DNA from: Rhodanobacter sp. C03
Lineage (GTDB): Bacteria; Pseudomonadota; Gammaproteobacteria; Xanthomonadales; Rhodanobacteraceae
NCBI RefSeq assembly: GCF_002001175.1
Contig: NZ_MUNT01000007.1
Coordinates: 62,001-126,000, forward strand
Length of the DNA stretch: 64,000 bases
Direction: 5' to 3'
Both the position numbers and the translations under genes were made by a program. The notes below the pieces were generated by a model, which did not search any database, was not told where the DNA came from, and saw only the letters and a program-made list of their open reading frames with translations. Shown piece after piece: positions 42,141 to 51,605 of the stretch. Each line of letters begins with the position of its first letter. Within the stretch, counting starts at the first letter, position 1.

Positions 42141-42737
42141 TCAGAAGCGGTATTCCGCGCTGGCCGAGACCATGTCGGTGCTCAGGTCGACGTTGTGCTT
42201 CTTCGCGTCGAAGTAGTCGTAGTTCAGGCCGACACTGAGGTTGCTGGTGACGTTGTAGCCCACACCGGCGCCACCGTACCAGCTGTTGTCATTCAGGCCC
42301 TTGTTGACCGGATTGACGTCATTGCTCATGCCGTGGCCGGTCCAGCTATAAAGGCCTGCGCGGCCGCTGAGGTACCAGTTCGGGCTGAGATTCAGGTGGG
42401 CATTGGCGCCCGCAGTCCAGCCGTGCAGCTGGGACTTGCCCGGGGCGATCACCGACTGGCTGTTGAAGATGTTGTGGGCGCGGATGTTGCCCAGGTCGTT
42501 GTAGCCCACTTCGCCACCGAGGGAGAAGTTCGGCGCCAGCGACCAGCGGTAGCCACCGTTGAGCGCATACCCGGTGTCATGGCCGTTGTCGTACGGGCCC
42601 TGATTGATGGCGGTACGGCCGACGTTGCCATTGACGAACCAGCCGCCGTTGTCGGCGGGCGCGTTCTGCGCGAACGCAGCAGGGATGGCGAGTACACCGG
42701 CGCCAGCAAGGGCGAGAGCAAGTAGGGTCTTTTTCAT
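42141..42737 (-). CDS. outer-membrane beta-barrel protein (OmpW/OmpA-like), paralogue 1
   Basis: 198 residues: signal peptide (1-23, PAAFAQ cleavage), then eight predicted amphipathic strands with the terminal aromatic SAEYRF expected for BAM recognition. GGYRWSLAPNFSLGGEVGYNDLGNI and GAGVGYNVTSNLSVGLNYDYF are typical small-barrel strands. It resembles the next gene (same signal type, GGYRW and YDYF motifs), so they are paralogues. AGGAGA lies eight bases before the ATG. It shares an upstream two-block motif with the paralogue. Confidence 0.82.
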   Translation of the reverse strand: MKKTLLALALAGAGVLAIPAAFAQNAPADNGGWFVNGNVGRTAINQGPYDNGHDTGYALNGGYRWSLAPNFSLGGEVGYNDLGNIRAHNIFNSQSVIAPGKSQLHGWTAGANAHLNLSPNWYLSGRAGLYSWTGHGMSNDVNPVNKGLNDNSWYGGAGVGYNVTSNLSVGLNYDYFDAKKHNVDLSTDMVSASAEYRF

Positions 42738-42859
42738 GGAGATTCTCCTGTTATGACTGGAACGGTCGCCGGCCGGTTGGGGAAATGGGCGCGACGCCGG
42801 GTGTGGCCGAACCGAAGTCAGGCAAGCACTGGCACTTAGATGGAGCTGCCTGGCAAAGA

Positions 42860-42887
42860 TTCAATACTCATCAGTATAGTATTAAGC
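42860..42887 (-). promoter_or_regulatory. two-block upstream motif, copy 1
   Basis: On the plus strand TTCAATAC-N13-ATTAAGC (minus: GCTTAAT-N13-GTATTGAA), about 123-150 bases before the paralogue 1 start. The same blocks with the same spacing lie before paralogue 2. It lies in an AT-rich stretch and may be a promoter or a regulator site. Confidence 0.5.
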
Positions 42888-42927
42888 TTGAATTAATATT
42901 TGCGGCAAATTCATGAATTTGAAAAGG

Positions 42928-42952
42928 AAACGGGCGCCCGAAGGCGCCCGTG
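42928..42952 (-). terminator. terminator downstream of beta-barrel paralogue 2
   Basis: ACGGGCGCC-TTCG-GGCGCCCGT on the minus strand, followed by TTCCTTTTC. It ends the 42992-43717 gene. Confidence 0.75.
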
Positions 42953-42991
42953 TGACTCAATGTTGCTGATGTCGTGAAGTGAAAGCGATGC

Positions 42992-43717
42992 TTAGAAACG
43001 GTACTCGGCGTCCACCGAAACGATGCCGGTCGAGCGACGCACGGCGAAGTCGGCGTTTGTCGGTACGTCATGAATGCTGCCGGCCGACACGTGGAAGTAG
43101 TCGTACTTCACGCCCACACCGAAGTGTTGGTTGATATCCCAACCGGTGCCGATGCCGCCGTAGTAGCCGCCGCTGTCGCCACCATGGAAGAGATCCTGAT
43201 TGAGGGTGCTGTTGTACGCGCCACCGTTGTTGTTGGCATGGAAGTAGCCGGCATGCGCGCTGAGATACCACTGCGGCAGCAAGTTGATACGGCCGTTACC
43301 GCCCAGCATCCAGCCGCGCAGCGCGTTTTGCGTGCTGCTCTGATTGACGGATCCGTTGTTGCCCAGATTGCTGAGCTTGTAATTGCCCAGGTCGGTGTAA
43401 CCAGCCTCCAGACCCAGGCCCAGATCCGAACCCGCCTTCCAGCGGTAACCACCAAGCACGCTGTAGCCAGTGCGGCGACCGTTCTTGTTGCTGAACAGGC
43501 TGCCGGAGCCATTGCCGAAGCCGCTGCCGAAATTGCTGTTTTGGCTGTAGCCATCGGTGCGGCCGGCGCTAAGGTCGATCAGCCAGTTGCCGCTGCCCAC
43601 GGGCTGGCTGGACTGGTAGTTGCCGCCGCTGCTCGGTTGAGCATCCTGCGCGAACGCCGCTGGAGCCAAGGCCAGACCGGCAGAAACAAAGGCAATCGAG
43701 AACAATGTCTTTTTCAT
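42992..43717 (-). CDS. outer-membrane beta-barrel protein, paralogue 2
   Basis: 241 residues: signal peptide (PAAFAQ site), an extended Gly/Ser/Asn-rich segment (about 24-60, GSGNWLIDLSAGR, GSGFGNGSGSLF), then barrel strands SVLGGYRWKAGSDLGLGLEAGYTDLG and GVGVKYDYFHVS, ending in VDAEYRF. Larger outer loops than paralogue 1. GGAG lies eight bases before the ATG. Function unknown; homologues are annotated as porin- or OmpA-like. Confidence 0.82.
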   Translation of the reverse strand: MKKTLFSIAFVSAGLALAPAAFAQDAQPSSGGNYQSSQPVGSGNWLIDLSAGRTDGYSQNSNFGSGFGNGSGSLFSNKNGRRTGYSVLGGYRWKAGSDLGLGLEAGYTDLGNYKLSNLGNNGSVNQSSTQNALRGWMLGGNGRINLLPQWYLSAHAGYFHANNNGGAYNSTLNQDLFHGGDSGGYYGGIGTGWDINQHFGVGVKYDYFHVSAGSIHDVPTNADFAVRRSTGIVSVDAEYRF

Positions 43718-43833
43718 CGGGGGTACTCCATTATTTTTTTGGTCCATCAGCGTTCCGGGGGTTCGGTTGGACGCAGAGGGCGCACTGCTGTGTAGCTGTG
43801 CCGAGGCATTAGAGCGGGTTGAATGTGAAGAGT

Positions 43834-43861
43834 TTCAATACCGGCAGGTTCAAAATTAAGC
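43834..43861 (-). promoter_or_regulatory. two-block upstream motif, copy 2
   Basis: Plus-strand TTCAATAC-N13-ATTAAGC, 117-144 bases before the paralogue 2 start, matching the copy at 42860-42887 in both blocks and spacing, while the 13-base spacers differ. Confidence 0.5.
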
Positions 43862-43988
43862 CGTGGTTAACATCAAGTCACCGATGGCACGGCACCGCGG
43901 TATCCCGCTCCGAACTTCGGGCGACAGATGCCCAGTGATCGGCGACAATGCCCGCTTTTCGCCGACGCCTGCCCCCGGAGAACACCTG

Positions 43989-45998
43989 ATGACCACCCGC
44001 CGCGAACTCGCCAACGCCGTGCGCGCCCTTGCCATGGACGCCGTGGAGGCGGCCAATTCCGGCCATCCGGGCATGCCGATGGGCATGGCCGATATCGCCG
44101 AGGTGCTGTGGAACGACTTCCTGCAGTTCAACCCGACGAATCCGAAGTGGGCCAATCGCGACCGTTTCGTGCTTTCCAACGGTCACGGCTCCATGCTGCA
44201 GTACGCCTTGCTGCACCTGACCGGCTTCGACCTGCCGATCGAGCAGCTCAAGCGATTCCGCCAGCTGCACTCGAAGACGGCCGGCCATCCGGAAGCCAGC
44301 GAAACCCCCGGGGTGGAAACCACCACCGGCCCGCTCGGCCAGGGTCTGGCCAATGCCGTGGGTTTTGCGCTAGCCGAGAAGGTGCAGGCGGCGCACTTCA
44401 ACCGCCCGGGTCACGCGGTCGTTGATCACCACACCTACGTGTTCCTCGGCGACGGTTGTCTGATGGAAGGCATCTCGCACGAGGTTGCCTCGCTGGCCGG
44501 CACCTGGCAGCTGGGCAAGCTGGTCGCGATCTACGACGACAACGGCATTTCGATCGACGGCGAAGTGCATGGCTGGTTCACCGACGACACGCCGGCGCGC
44601 TTCGAGGCGTACGGCTGGAACGTGATCCGTGGTGTCGACGGCCATGACGCCGAGGCGGTGAAGAAGGCGATTGCCGCCGCGACCGCGCAGAGCGACAAGC
44701 CCACCCTGATCTGCGCCAAGACCATCATCGGTTTCGGTGCGCCGAACAAGCAGGGCAAGGAAGAAAGCCACGGCGCAGCGCTGGGCAAGGCCGAGATTGC
44801 CGCCGCCCGCATGCAGCTGGGCTGGAACTACGCCCCGTTCGAGATCCCGGCCAAGATCTACGCCGGCTGGGATGCCAAGGCGGCCGGGGCCAAGCGCGAG
44901 CAGAGCTGGAACGAGGCGCTTGCGGCGTACACCGTGGCCCATCCGGAGCTGGCCGCCGAGCTGAAGCGTCGTCTCGCCGGCGAGCTGCCAGCCGACTGGG
45001 CTGCCAAATCGCAGGCATATATCGCCAAGCTGCAGGCGGAAGGCCCGGACGTGGCCTCGCGCAAGGCCTCGCAGATGACGCTGGATGCGTTCGGTCCGCT
45101 GCTGCCGGAACTGATCGGCGGCTCGGCCGACCTGGCCGGCTCCAACCTGACCAAGTGGAAGGGCAGTCTGGATGCCGCCAACGGCAACAGCGCGGACGGC
45201 AAGGGCAACTACGTCTATTACGGCGTGCGCGAGTTCGGCATGACCGCGATCGCGAATGGCCTGGCGCTGCACGGTGGTTTCATTCCGTACGACGCTACCT
45301 TCCTGGTGTTCTCCGACTACGCACGCAACGCGGTGCGCATGAGCGCGCTGATCCCGGCGCATGCTATCCATGTCTACACCCACGACTCGATCGGCTTGGG
45401 CGAGGACGGCCCGACCCATCAGCCGGTCGAGCATATGGCCTCGCTGCGCTATATCCCGAACAATCAGTTGTGGCGTCCGTGCGATGCGGTGGAATCGGCC
45501 GCATCATGGAAGGCGGCGATCGAGCGCAAGGGCGCGCCGTCGTGCCTGATCTTCTCGCGGCAGAACCTCAAGCATCAGCAGCGCGACGAACGGCAGGTCG
45601 CCGACATCATGCGCGGTGGCTATGTGCTCTCCGATCCGCTGGACACAAAGTTCCAGGCGATCCTGATCGCCACCGGCTCGGAAGTGGAGCTGGCGATGGA
45701 GGCTTCGCGCGCATTGGCCCAGCAAGGCATCGCGGCACGCGTGGTGTCGATGCCGTGCACCGAGGTGTTCGACGCACAACCGTTGGAATACCGCGAAGGC
45801 GTGCTGCCCGGCTGGTGCCGCGCGCGCGTGGCGGTGGAAGCGGCGACGGCCGACTTCTGGTGCAAGTACGTGGGCCTGGACGGCGAAGTCGTCGGCATGA
45901 CCACGTTCGGTGCGTCGGCGCCGGCACCGCAGTTGTTCGAGCACTTCGGCTTCACGGTGGCGCATGTGGTGGATGCGGTGAAGCGCGTCATTCGCTGA
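43989..45998 (+). CDS. tkt: transketolase
   Basis: 669 residues. N-terminal [39 protein letters not shown]/Mg motif [38 protein letters not shown], and C-terminal Pyr domain. It transfers two-carbon units in the pentose phosphate pathway. The ATG at 43989 has GGAG nine bases upstream. In some Xanthomonadales it is near pgk and gapA, as here. Confidence 0.96.
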   Translation: MTTRRELANAVRALAMDAVEAANSGHPGMPMGMADIAEVLWNDFLQFNPTNPKWANRDRFVLSNGHGSMLQYALLHLTGFDLPIEQLKRFRQLHSKTAGHPEASETPGVETTTGPLGQGLANAVGFALAEKVQAAHFNRPGHAVVDHHTYVFLGDGCLMEGISHEVASLAGTWQLGKLVAIYDDNGISIDGEVHGWFTDDTPARFEAYGWNVIRGVDGHDAEAVKKAIAAATAQSDKPTLICAKTIIGFGAPNKQGKEESHGAALGKAEIAAARMQLGWNYAPFEIPAKIYAGWDAKAAGAKREQSWNEALAAYTVAHPELAAELKRRLAGELPADWAAKSQAYIAKLQAEGPDVASRKASQMTLDAFGPLLPELIGGSADLAGSNLTKWKGSLDAANGNSADGKGNYVYYGVREFGMTAIANGLALHGGFIPYDATFLVFSDYARNAVRMSALIPAHAIHVYTHDSIGLGEDGPTHQPVEHMASLRYIPNNQLWRPCDAVESAASWKAAIERKGAPSCLIFSRQNLKHQQRDERQVADIMRGGYVLSDPLDTKFQAILIATGSEVELAMEASRALAQQGIAARVVSMPCTEVFDAQPLEYREGVLPGWCRARVAVEAATADFWCKYVGLDGEVVGMTTFGASAPAPQLFEHFGFTVAHVVDAVKRVIR

Positions 45999-46014
45999 GC
46001 GAAGCCCTGACTGG

Positions 46015-46050
46015 CAATAAAAGGCCGCGGGATGCCGCGGCTTTTTATTG
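46015..46050. terminator. bidirectional terminator between tkt and the HAD gene
   Basis: AATAAAAGGCCGCGG-GAT-GCCGCGGCTTTTTATT between convergent genes with A/T-rich ends. Confidence 0.92.
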
Positions 46051-46064
46051 CGCGCGGAAAGCAG

Positions 46065-46703
46065 TCAGGTCGTCAGCAAGCCGACCAGTTCGTCCGGCGT
46101 GGCGGCAATCGCACTGGCACCGGCCTGTTCCAGTTCCGCACGGCTGCCGAAGCCCCACAACACGCCGATGCCGCGCACATGGTTGGCCACCGCGCCTTCG
46201 ATATCGAAACGGCGATCACCGATCATCACGGTGTCTTCTGGCCTGGCGTCGAAGTCCGCCAGCGCGGCGGCGATCATCGAGGCCTTCTCGCTGTGCGCGC
46301 TGCTCGGATCAGGTCCGTACAGGCGCAGGAACGCATCGCCGAACGGCAGGTGCGCGATGATCGGTGCGGCATGTCGCTGCGGCTTGCTGGTAACCACGGC
46401 GAGCCGGTGCCTGGCGTCGAGCAGTCGTTCGATCAGCGATTCGATACCAGGATAGATGTCGTGTTCACGCCAGCCATCGGTATGGAAGCGCTCGTGGTAG
46501 TGATCGACCGCCGCCTCGATCCGTGCGGCGTCGTGATCCAGCAGTGGCGCGAAGCTGTGCCGCAGCGGCGGCCCGATCCATCCACGGAGTTCCTCCTGCG
46601 TCGGCGCTGGCACGTCAAGCTTCGCCAACGCATGTTTCACGCAGGCGATGATGCCGTGCTCGGAATCGATCAGCGTGCCGTCGAGATCAAACAGGCAGAG
46701 CAT
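46065..46703 (-). CDS. HAD family hydrolase (phosphoglycolate phosphatase-like)
   Basis: 212 residues. HAD motif I DLDGTLID (nucleophile D6, acid D8), motif II VVTSKPQ, motif III K in EKASM and motif IV GDRRFDIEGA. A four-helix cap lies between I and II, as in Gph-like phosphatases. It overlaps the pgk stop by one base (TAATG), so it is coupled to pgk; salvage or proof-reading of a toxic side product of glycolysis is plausible but unproven. Confidence 0.82.
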   Translation of the reverse strand: MLCLFDLDGTLIDSEHGIIACVKHALAKLDVPAPTQEELRGWIGPPLRHSFAPLLDHDAARIEAAVDHYHERFHTDGWREHDIYPGIESLIERLLDARHRLAVVTSKPQRHAAPIIAHLPFGDAFLRLYGPDPSSAHSEKASMIAAALADFDARPEDTVMIGDRRFDIEGAVANHVRGIGVLWGFGSRAELEQAGASAIAATPDELVGLLTT

Positions 46704-47884
46704 TACTTGAGCGCGCGTGCTTTCAGTGCGGTGACCGCCGGCAGTTCCTTGCCTTCGAGGAATTCGAGGAAGGCGCCGCCGCCGGTGGAGATGTACGAGA
46801 CATCGTCCGCAATGCCGTACTTGTCCACCGCCGCCAGCGTGTCGCCACCGCCTGCGATCGAGAACGCCGGCGAGGCGGCGATGGCGCGTGCCAGCGTTTC
46901 GGTGCCCTTGCCGAACGCGTCGAACTCGAACACCCCGACCGGACCGTTCCACACCACCGTGCCGGCCTTGGCGATCAGCTCGGCATAGCTCTGCGCGGTC
47001 TGTGGACCGATGTCGAGGATCATCTCGTTGTCGTTGACCTGGTCGACCGGCTTCACCGTGGCCGGCGCCTGAGCGGAAAACGCCGGTGCCACCACCACAT
47101 CGACCGGCATCGGCACCAGAGCGCCACGGCGCTTCGCGTCGGCGAGTACTTTCTTCGCCGCATCGATCAGGTCCGGTTCGTACAGCGAGTTGCCGATCGA
47201 GTGGCCCATCGCGGCGATGAACGTGTTGGCGATACCGCCACCGACGATCAGCTGGTCGACCTTGCCGATCAGATTGTCCAGCAGGGTCAGCTTGGTCGAG
47301 ACCTTGGAGCCGGCGACGATCGCCAGCAACGGATGCGCCGGATGCTCCAGCGCCTTGCCCAGCGCGTCCAGCTCGGCCGACAGCAGCGGGCCGGCAGCGG
47401 CGATCGGCGCGAACCGGATCACGCCATGGGTGGACGCCTGGGCGCGGTGTGCGGTGCCGAACGCATCCATCACGAAGATGTCGCACAGTGCGGCGTACTT
47501 CTTCGCCAGCGTCTCGTCGTCCTTGCCCTCGCCGACGTTCATGCGGCAGTTTTCCAGCAGCACCACTTCGCCCGCGGCCACCTCGACGCCGTCGAGGTAG
47601 TCGGCCACCAGCCGTACCGGCGAGCCAAGCTTGCCACCCAGCCACTGCGCGACCGGCGCCAACGAGGATGCAGCGTCGAACTGGCCTTCCTTTGGCCGGC
47701 CCAGGTGCGACAGCACCAGCACCTTTGCGCCGGCATCGCGGGCGGCCCGGATCGTCGGCAGGGCGGCGTCGAGGCGCTGGGTCGAGGTGATCTGGCCGTG
47801 GTCGTCGATCGGCACATTCAGATCCTCGCGGATCAGGACGCGCTGGTCGCGCAAATCGAGGTCACTCATGCGGATGACTGACAC
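46703..47884 (-). CDS. pgk: phosphoglycerate kinase
   Basis: 393 residues if started at the GTG at 47884, chosen because GGAG lies seven bases upstream and because the N-terminus ([24 protein letters not shown]) matches that of enterobacterial Pgk; an ATG five codons later is the alternative. Visible motifs: [26 protein letters not shown], and the nucleotide site [13 protein letters not shown] plus [18 protein letters not shown]. Glycolysis/gluconeogenesis. Overlaps the downstream HAD gene. Confidence 0.95.
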   Translation of the reverse strand: MSVIRMSDLDLRDQRVLIREDLNVPIDDHGQITSTQRLDAALPTIRAARDAGAKVLVLSHLGRPKEGQFDAASSLAPVAQWLGGKLGSPVRLVADYLDGVEVAAGEVVLLENCRMNVGEGKDDETLAKKYAALCDIFVMDAFGTAHRAQASTHGVIRFAPIAAAGPLLSAELDALGKALEHPAHPLLAIVAGSKVSTKLTLLDNLIGKVDQLIVGGGIANTFIAAMGHSIGNSLYEPDLIDAAKKVLADAKRRGALVPMPVDVVVAPAFSAQAPATVKPVDQVNDNEMILDIGPQTAQSYAELIAKAGTVVWNGPVGVFEFDAFGKGTETLARAIAASPAFSIAGGGDTLAAVDKYGIADDVSYISTGGGAFLEFLEGKELPAVTALKARALK

Positions 47885-48070
47885 GGCAGAACTCCGGTAG
47901 TAATGGGATTGCAGGAATGGGTTGTGGTCGCCATGGCTGGCGGTAACCGCCTATTGTCCGGCGACCCACCCGTCGATGCAAACGGCGCCCCGTCGGAAGA
48001 GGCATTGCCGCCGGCGATCTGTCCGGACCAAACTGCGATTAAACTGGCAGCTTCGTGCAGGGGGACGATC

Positions 48071-48745
48071 ATGGCCAATGGGTTGGTGCTCTACGGTTAC
48101 TGGCGCTCCAGCGCCGCCTATCGCGTGCGCATTGCGCTGAATCTGAAGGGCTTGAGTTACGAATCGCGGCCGGTACATCTGGTGCGCGATGGCGGCGAGC
48201 AACACGCGGCGGCCTATCGTTCGGTCAATCCGCAGGGGCTGATCCCGTGCCTGCTCGACGGCGACCGCGTGATCACCCAGTCGCTGGCGATCATGGAATA
48301 TCTCGACGATATACACCCGGAGCTGGAAACCGCGCTGTTGCCGGTCGATGCGCGGGGGCGTGCACGGGTTCGCGCGCTGGCGATGGTGGTCGCCTGCGAC
48401 ATCCATCCACTGGGCAATCTGCGGGTGCTGCAACAGCTCGAATCGCAGTTCAGCGCAGATGAAACACAGCGTGGCGAGTGGTCGCGGCACTGGATCGCCA
48501 GCGGCTTCAAGGCGCTGGAGGCGATGCTGGCCGATCATGCCGCGACCGGCCGCTACTGCCACGGCGACACGCCGGGTCTGGCCGACGCCTGTCTGGTGCC
48601 GCAGTTCTACAACGCGCTGCGCTGGAAGTTGCCGCTGGACGATTACCCCACGCTGCGCCGGATTTGTCAGGCGTGCAACGACCTGGAAGCGTTCCAGCGT
48701 GCCGCGCCGGAAGCGCAGCCGGACGCGCCGAAGAGCGAGAAGTGA
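48071..48745 (+). CDS. maiA: maleylacetoacetate isomerase (zeta-class GST)
   Basis: 224 residues. Thioredoxin-like glutathione domain with the zeta-class SSAAYRVRIALNLKGL (from residue 13), VNPQGLIPCLLDGD and QSLAIMEYLDDIHP; helical C-terminal domain with DIHPLGNLRVLQQL. It isomerises maleylacetoacetate to fumarylacetoacetate, the step missing from hppD-hmgA-fahA at 31-35 kb. GGGGG lies about seven bases before the ATG. The C-terminus (PDAPKSEK) runs into a repeat-like intergenic element, which may have replaced the original end. Confidence 0.92.
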   Translation: MANGLVLYGYWRSSAAYRVRIALNLKGLSYESRPVHLVRDGGEQHAAAYRSVNPQGLIPCLLDGDRVITQSLAIMEYLDDIHPELETALLPVDARGRARVRALAMVVACDIHPLGNLRVLQQLESQFSADETQRGEWSRHWIASGFKALEAMLADHAATGRYCHGDTPGLADACLVPQFYNALRWKLPLDDYPTLRRICQACNDLEAFQRAAPEAQPDAPKSEK

Positions 48746-48790
48746 GCGATGAGAAGTGAGCAGAGCGAGACGGCTGTGCCTTCTCTCACT
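48737..48790. repeat. GAGAAGTGAG-type repeat in the maiA-pilU gap
   Basis: GAGAAGTGAGC occurs twice in direct orientation (48737-48747, covering the maiA stop, and 48751-48761), and CTTCTCTCACT follows (48780-48790), so that part can pair. Related words occur in the element at 3772-3854. Confidence 0.5.
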
Positions 48791-48798
48791 CCTTGACT

Positions 48799-49911
48799 CT
48801 AGAAGCCCATCCCGTACGGATCGTTGCCGACCAGTTCCTGATCGCTGCTGCCGCCTTCGGCCAGCCGGATCTTCAGCGCCAGGCCGTCGCGTGAATCGGA
48901 CTTGTTGAGCACTTCCTCCAGTTCCACGCGGCCGTCCTTGTACAGCCGGTACAGCGACTGATCGAACGTCTGCATGCCTTCCTGCAGGCTGCGATCCATC
49001 GCTTCCTTGATCTCGTGGATCTGGCCGCGGCGGATCATGTCGCGGATCAGCGGGGTATTCAGCAGCACTTCGGCGGCGGGAATGCGCCGTCCGTCCTTGC
49101 CAATCACCAGGCGCTGGCTGATCACCGCGCGCAGGTTCAGCGCCAGGTTCATCAGCACGTTCTTGTGCGCCGACTCCGGGAAGAAGTTGAGGATGCGCTC
49201 CAGCGTCTGGTCGGCGTTGTTGGAGTGCAACGTGGCCAGGCACAGGTGACCGGTCTCGGAGAACGCGATCGCCGCCTCCATCGTGTCGGTATCGCGGATC
49301 TCGCCGATCATGATCACGTCCGGCGCCTCGCGCATCGCGTTCTTCAGCGCCTCGTGGTAGCTGTGGGTGTCGAGGCCCACCTCGCGCTGGTTCACGATCG
49401 ACTTCTTGTGCCGGTGCAGGTACTCGATTGGGTCCTCGATGGTGAGGATATGGCCCGGCGAGTGGGTGTTGCGCTGGTCGATCATTGCCGCCAGCGTGGT
49501 CGACTTGCCGGAACCGGTGGCGCCTACGACCAGGATCAGCCCGCGTGGCTCCATGATCAGGTCGCGGAAGATGCTGGGCAGCTGCAACTGGTCGACGCTG
49601 GGGATCTCGCTCTTGATCGCGCGGATCACCATGCCCACTTCGCCGCGCTGCTTGAACACGTTAATGCGGAAGCGGCCGGCTTCCTTTACGGCCAGCGCCA
49701 TGTTGAGTTCGAGGTTGCGCTCGAACTGCGGTACCTGGCCCTCGTCCATCAGCGAGTAGGCGATTTTCTTGACCATGCCGCTCGGCAGGCCAGTATTGCC
49801 CAGTGGATACAGCTTGCCCTCGACCTTGATGTTCACCGGGGCGCCGGTGGTCAGGAACATGTCCGACGCGCCCTTGTCTACCATGAGCTTGAGGAAGTAA
49901 CCGATATCCAC
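48799..49911 (-). CDS. pilU: type IV pilus retraction ATPase
   Basis: 370 residues from a GTG with GGGGGA five bases upstream. Walker A GATGSGKST (130-138), Asp/His boxes in ILTIEDPIEYLHRHKKSIVNQREVGLDTHSY and MIGEIRDTDTMEAAIAFSETGHLCLATLHSNNADQ. The N-terminus YFLKLMVDKGASDMFLTTGAPVNIKVEGK and long C-terminus (FDQSLYRLYKDGRVELEEVLNKSDS) are of PilU type; PilT is not seen in the window. PilU assists PilT in twitching motility. Confidence 0.92.
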   Translation of the reverse strand: MDIGYFLKLMVDKGASDMFLTTGAPVNIKVEGKLYPLGNTGLPSGMVKKIAYSLMDEGQVPQFERNLELNMALAVKEAGRFRINVFKQRGEVGMVIRAIKSEIPSVDQLQLPSIFRDLIMEPRGLILVVGATGSGKSTTLAAMIDQRNTHSPGHILTIEDPIEYLHRHKKSIVNQREVGLDTHSYHEALKNAMREAPDVIMIGEIRDTDTMEAAIAFSETGHLCLATLHSNNADQTLERILNFFPESAHKNVLMNLALNLRAVISQRLVIGKDGRRIPAAEVLLNTPLIRDMIRRGQIHEIKEAMDRSLQEGMQTFDQSLYRLYKDGRVELEEVLNKSDSRDGLALKIRLAEGGSSDQELVGNDPYGMGF

Positions 49912-49984
49912 GAAATCCCCCTGTTTCCGAAAATGCGCGTTGCAATGATGGATTATGCCTGCCCACAATACGCCGCGACACACT

Positions 49985-50596
49985 ATGAGGATTGTGACGG
50001 TGCACATCTTTTTTCAGCGGATCCGGCTTGCTGGCCCCATCCGTGCGACTGCTGCCACTCTGGCGCTGACCCTGGTGCTGGCGGGCTGTGCCTCGGTGCC
50101 TCCGCCCGATGACTCGATGAACATGGCGCAGACGCAGCTGCAGGCGGCCCGTGATGCGGGCGCGGCCGATTATGCACCGGTCGATCTGGGCTTCGCCCAG
50201 GACAAGTTCCAGCAGGCGCAGTCGGCGATGGCCGATCGCAAATATGCCGATGCAGCCAGCCTGGCCGAGGAGTCGCGCGCTGATGCCGAGCTGGCACGAG
50301 CCAAGGCGCGGCTCGGCGCGGCACGCGCGCAGATCCAGAGCAAGGTGCAGGAAAATTCCAGCCTGCGCGCCGAAGGCGAGCAGGCCGAGGCGGCCGCCAA
50401 GCAGCAAGATGCCGCGGCGGCCGCCGCGCCATCCAATCCGGCGCCGACCGAGGACATGCCGGCCCCGGCCTCGTCGGCGTTGTCCGCACCACCGTCGGGT
50501 AGCGGTTTCCAGACCGTGCCCGACAACAGCCAGCAACCAGCTGCGGGCTCCAGTACTCCAGCCTCAAGCTCCAGTACCCCGGGAGGCCAGCCATGA
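49985..50596 (+). CDS. DUF4398 lipoprotein
   Basis: 203 residues. Type II signal with lipobox LAGC (C35). Then a DUF4398 helical unit (about 40-115, MAQTQLQAARDAGAADYAPVDLGFAQDKFQQAQSAMADRKYADAASLAEESRADAELARAKARL) and a Pro/Ser/Ala-rich tail. Probably anchored to the outer membrane. The next gene starts on its stop (ATGA). Divergent from pilU, 73 bases apart. Confidence 0.85.
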   Translation: MRIVTVHIFFQRIRLAGPIRATAATLALTLVLAGCASVPPPDDSMNMAQTQLQAARDAGAADYAPVDLGFAQDKFQQAQSAMADRKYADAASLAEESRADAELARAKARLGAARAQIQSKVQENSSLRAEGEQAEAAAKQQDAAAAAAPSNPAPTEDMPAPASSALSAPPSGSGFQTVPDNSQQPAAGSSTPASSSSTPGGQP

Positions 50597-51243
50597 AGCG
50601 GTTCACCATCACGCTTGCCGCGATCGTACTGGCACTTGCCACCCTCGGTACGGCGCACGCCCGGCAGGACGATATCGACATCAGTCGTCTGAGCAGCAGC
50701 CTCGACCAGCTCGCCAACGACCCCAGCCTGGGCAGCTATGCACAGGCCGAGCAGGCGCGCGCGCGCGATGCGATCAACCGGCTGGCGCAGGCCGGCCGGC
50801 ATGATCGGGCCCATGCGTTGTATCTGGCAGAGCGGCGCGTGGATCTGGCCAAGGCCGCCGCGCAGCTGCAGGACGCCCAGATCAAGCTGACCCAGCTTGA
50901 TCGCGAACACGATCAGATCCTGCTCGACAACAGCCGCCGCGACACGGAGATCGCGCGCCGCGAGCTGGAGCGCCAGCGTCTGCAATCCCAGCTGGCGCAG
51001 GAAGAGGCCGCGCGGGCGCAGGAGCAGGGCCAGGCGTATTCGCAGGCGGCCGATCAGGCGCGTGCCGAAGCCGAGCAGGCGAAGAAGCTCGCTGCCGCGC
51101 AGGCCAAGGTGGCCAAGGCCGCCCGCCACGAAGCTTCACTGGCCGCCGAGGCCGCCAAGGCGATGCGCTCGCAGATGCAGGATGGCAGTCCGGCGACCGA
51201 GCCGAAAAAATCCAGCAAGAAGAAGCCTGACGGCCAACCCTGA
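50593..51243 (+). CDS. periplasmic coiled-coil protein with DUF4398-like repeat
   Basis: 216 residues with a cleavable signal (AHARQDD). One DUF4398-like unit (about 30-95), then a long Gln/Ala/Glu/Arg coiled coil (about 95-190) and a Lys-rich end (KKSSKKKPDGQP). Homologues often continue into an OmpA peptidoglycan-binding domain; here the gene ends at the Lys tail. Translationally coupled to the lipoprotein gene, so the two probably form a complex in the envelope. Confidence 0.8.
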   Translation: MKRFTITLAAIVLALATLGTAHARQDDIDISRLSSSLDQLANDPSLGSYAQAEQARARDAINRLAQAGRHDRAHALYLAERRVDLAKAAAQLQDAQIKLTQLDREHDQILLDNSRRDTEIARRELERQRLQSQLAQEEAARAQEQGQAYSQAADQARAEAEQAKKLAAAQAKVAKAARHEASLAAEAAKAMRSQMQDGSPATEPKKSSKKKPDGQP

Positions 51244-51605
51244 ACGTCAGCCCGCGGCTCTTTTCGCTGCTGGCTGCCCTCTGCGTGCAGCCAGCGCGGG
51301 GGCGTCGCGGGCATTGGTTAGGTTGGCGTAAAAGGCTGTTTTGACAGCTTTTTCATCCCCATCAAGGCGATCGGCGCAAGCGTGTTCGACAGGCTTGCGT
51401 CCCCCGGATCGGGGGAGTAGGGTCGAAGTCCCATGAGGCATTCCTGCCGCATGGGTCACTGACCTGAACCATGCACTCATTCCCCGTTTTCTTCTCCTCC
51501 CGTGTACCGGTATGCCGGCGCGGGGCGTGGTTGTGCGCATGCGTTCAATTGTCTGCGGAAGTCCTTGCCGGGGCCCCGCACACCCACTCGTGAGGAGGTC
51601 GGATC
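51244..51605. other. intergenic region without a recognisable gene
   Basis: 362 bases. Short inverted repeats CCCCCGGATCGGGGG (about 51404-51418) and CCCATGAGGC..GCCGCATGGG (51431-51456) are seen. No ORF with SD site. It probably carries the promoter of the YdcH gene but no clear -35/-10 pair is visible. Confidence 0.4.
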
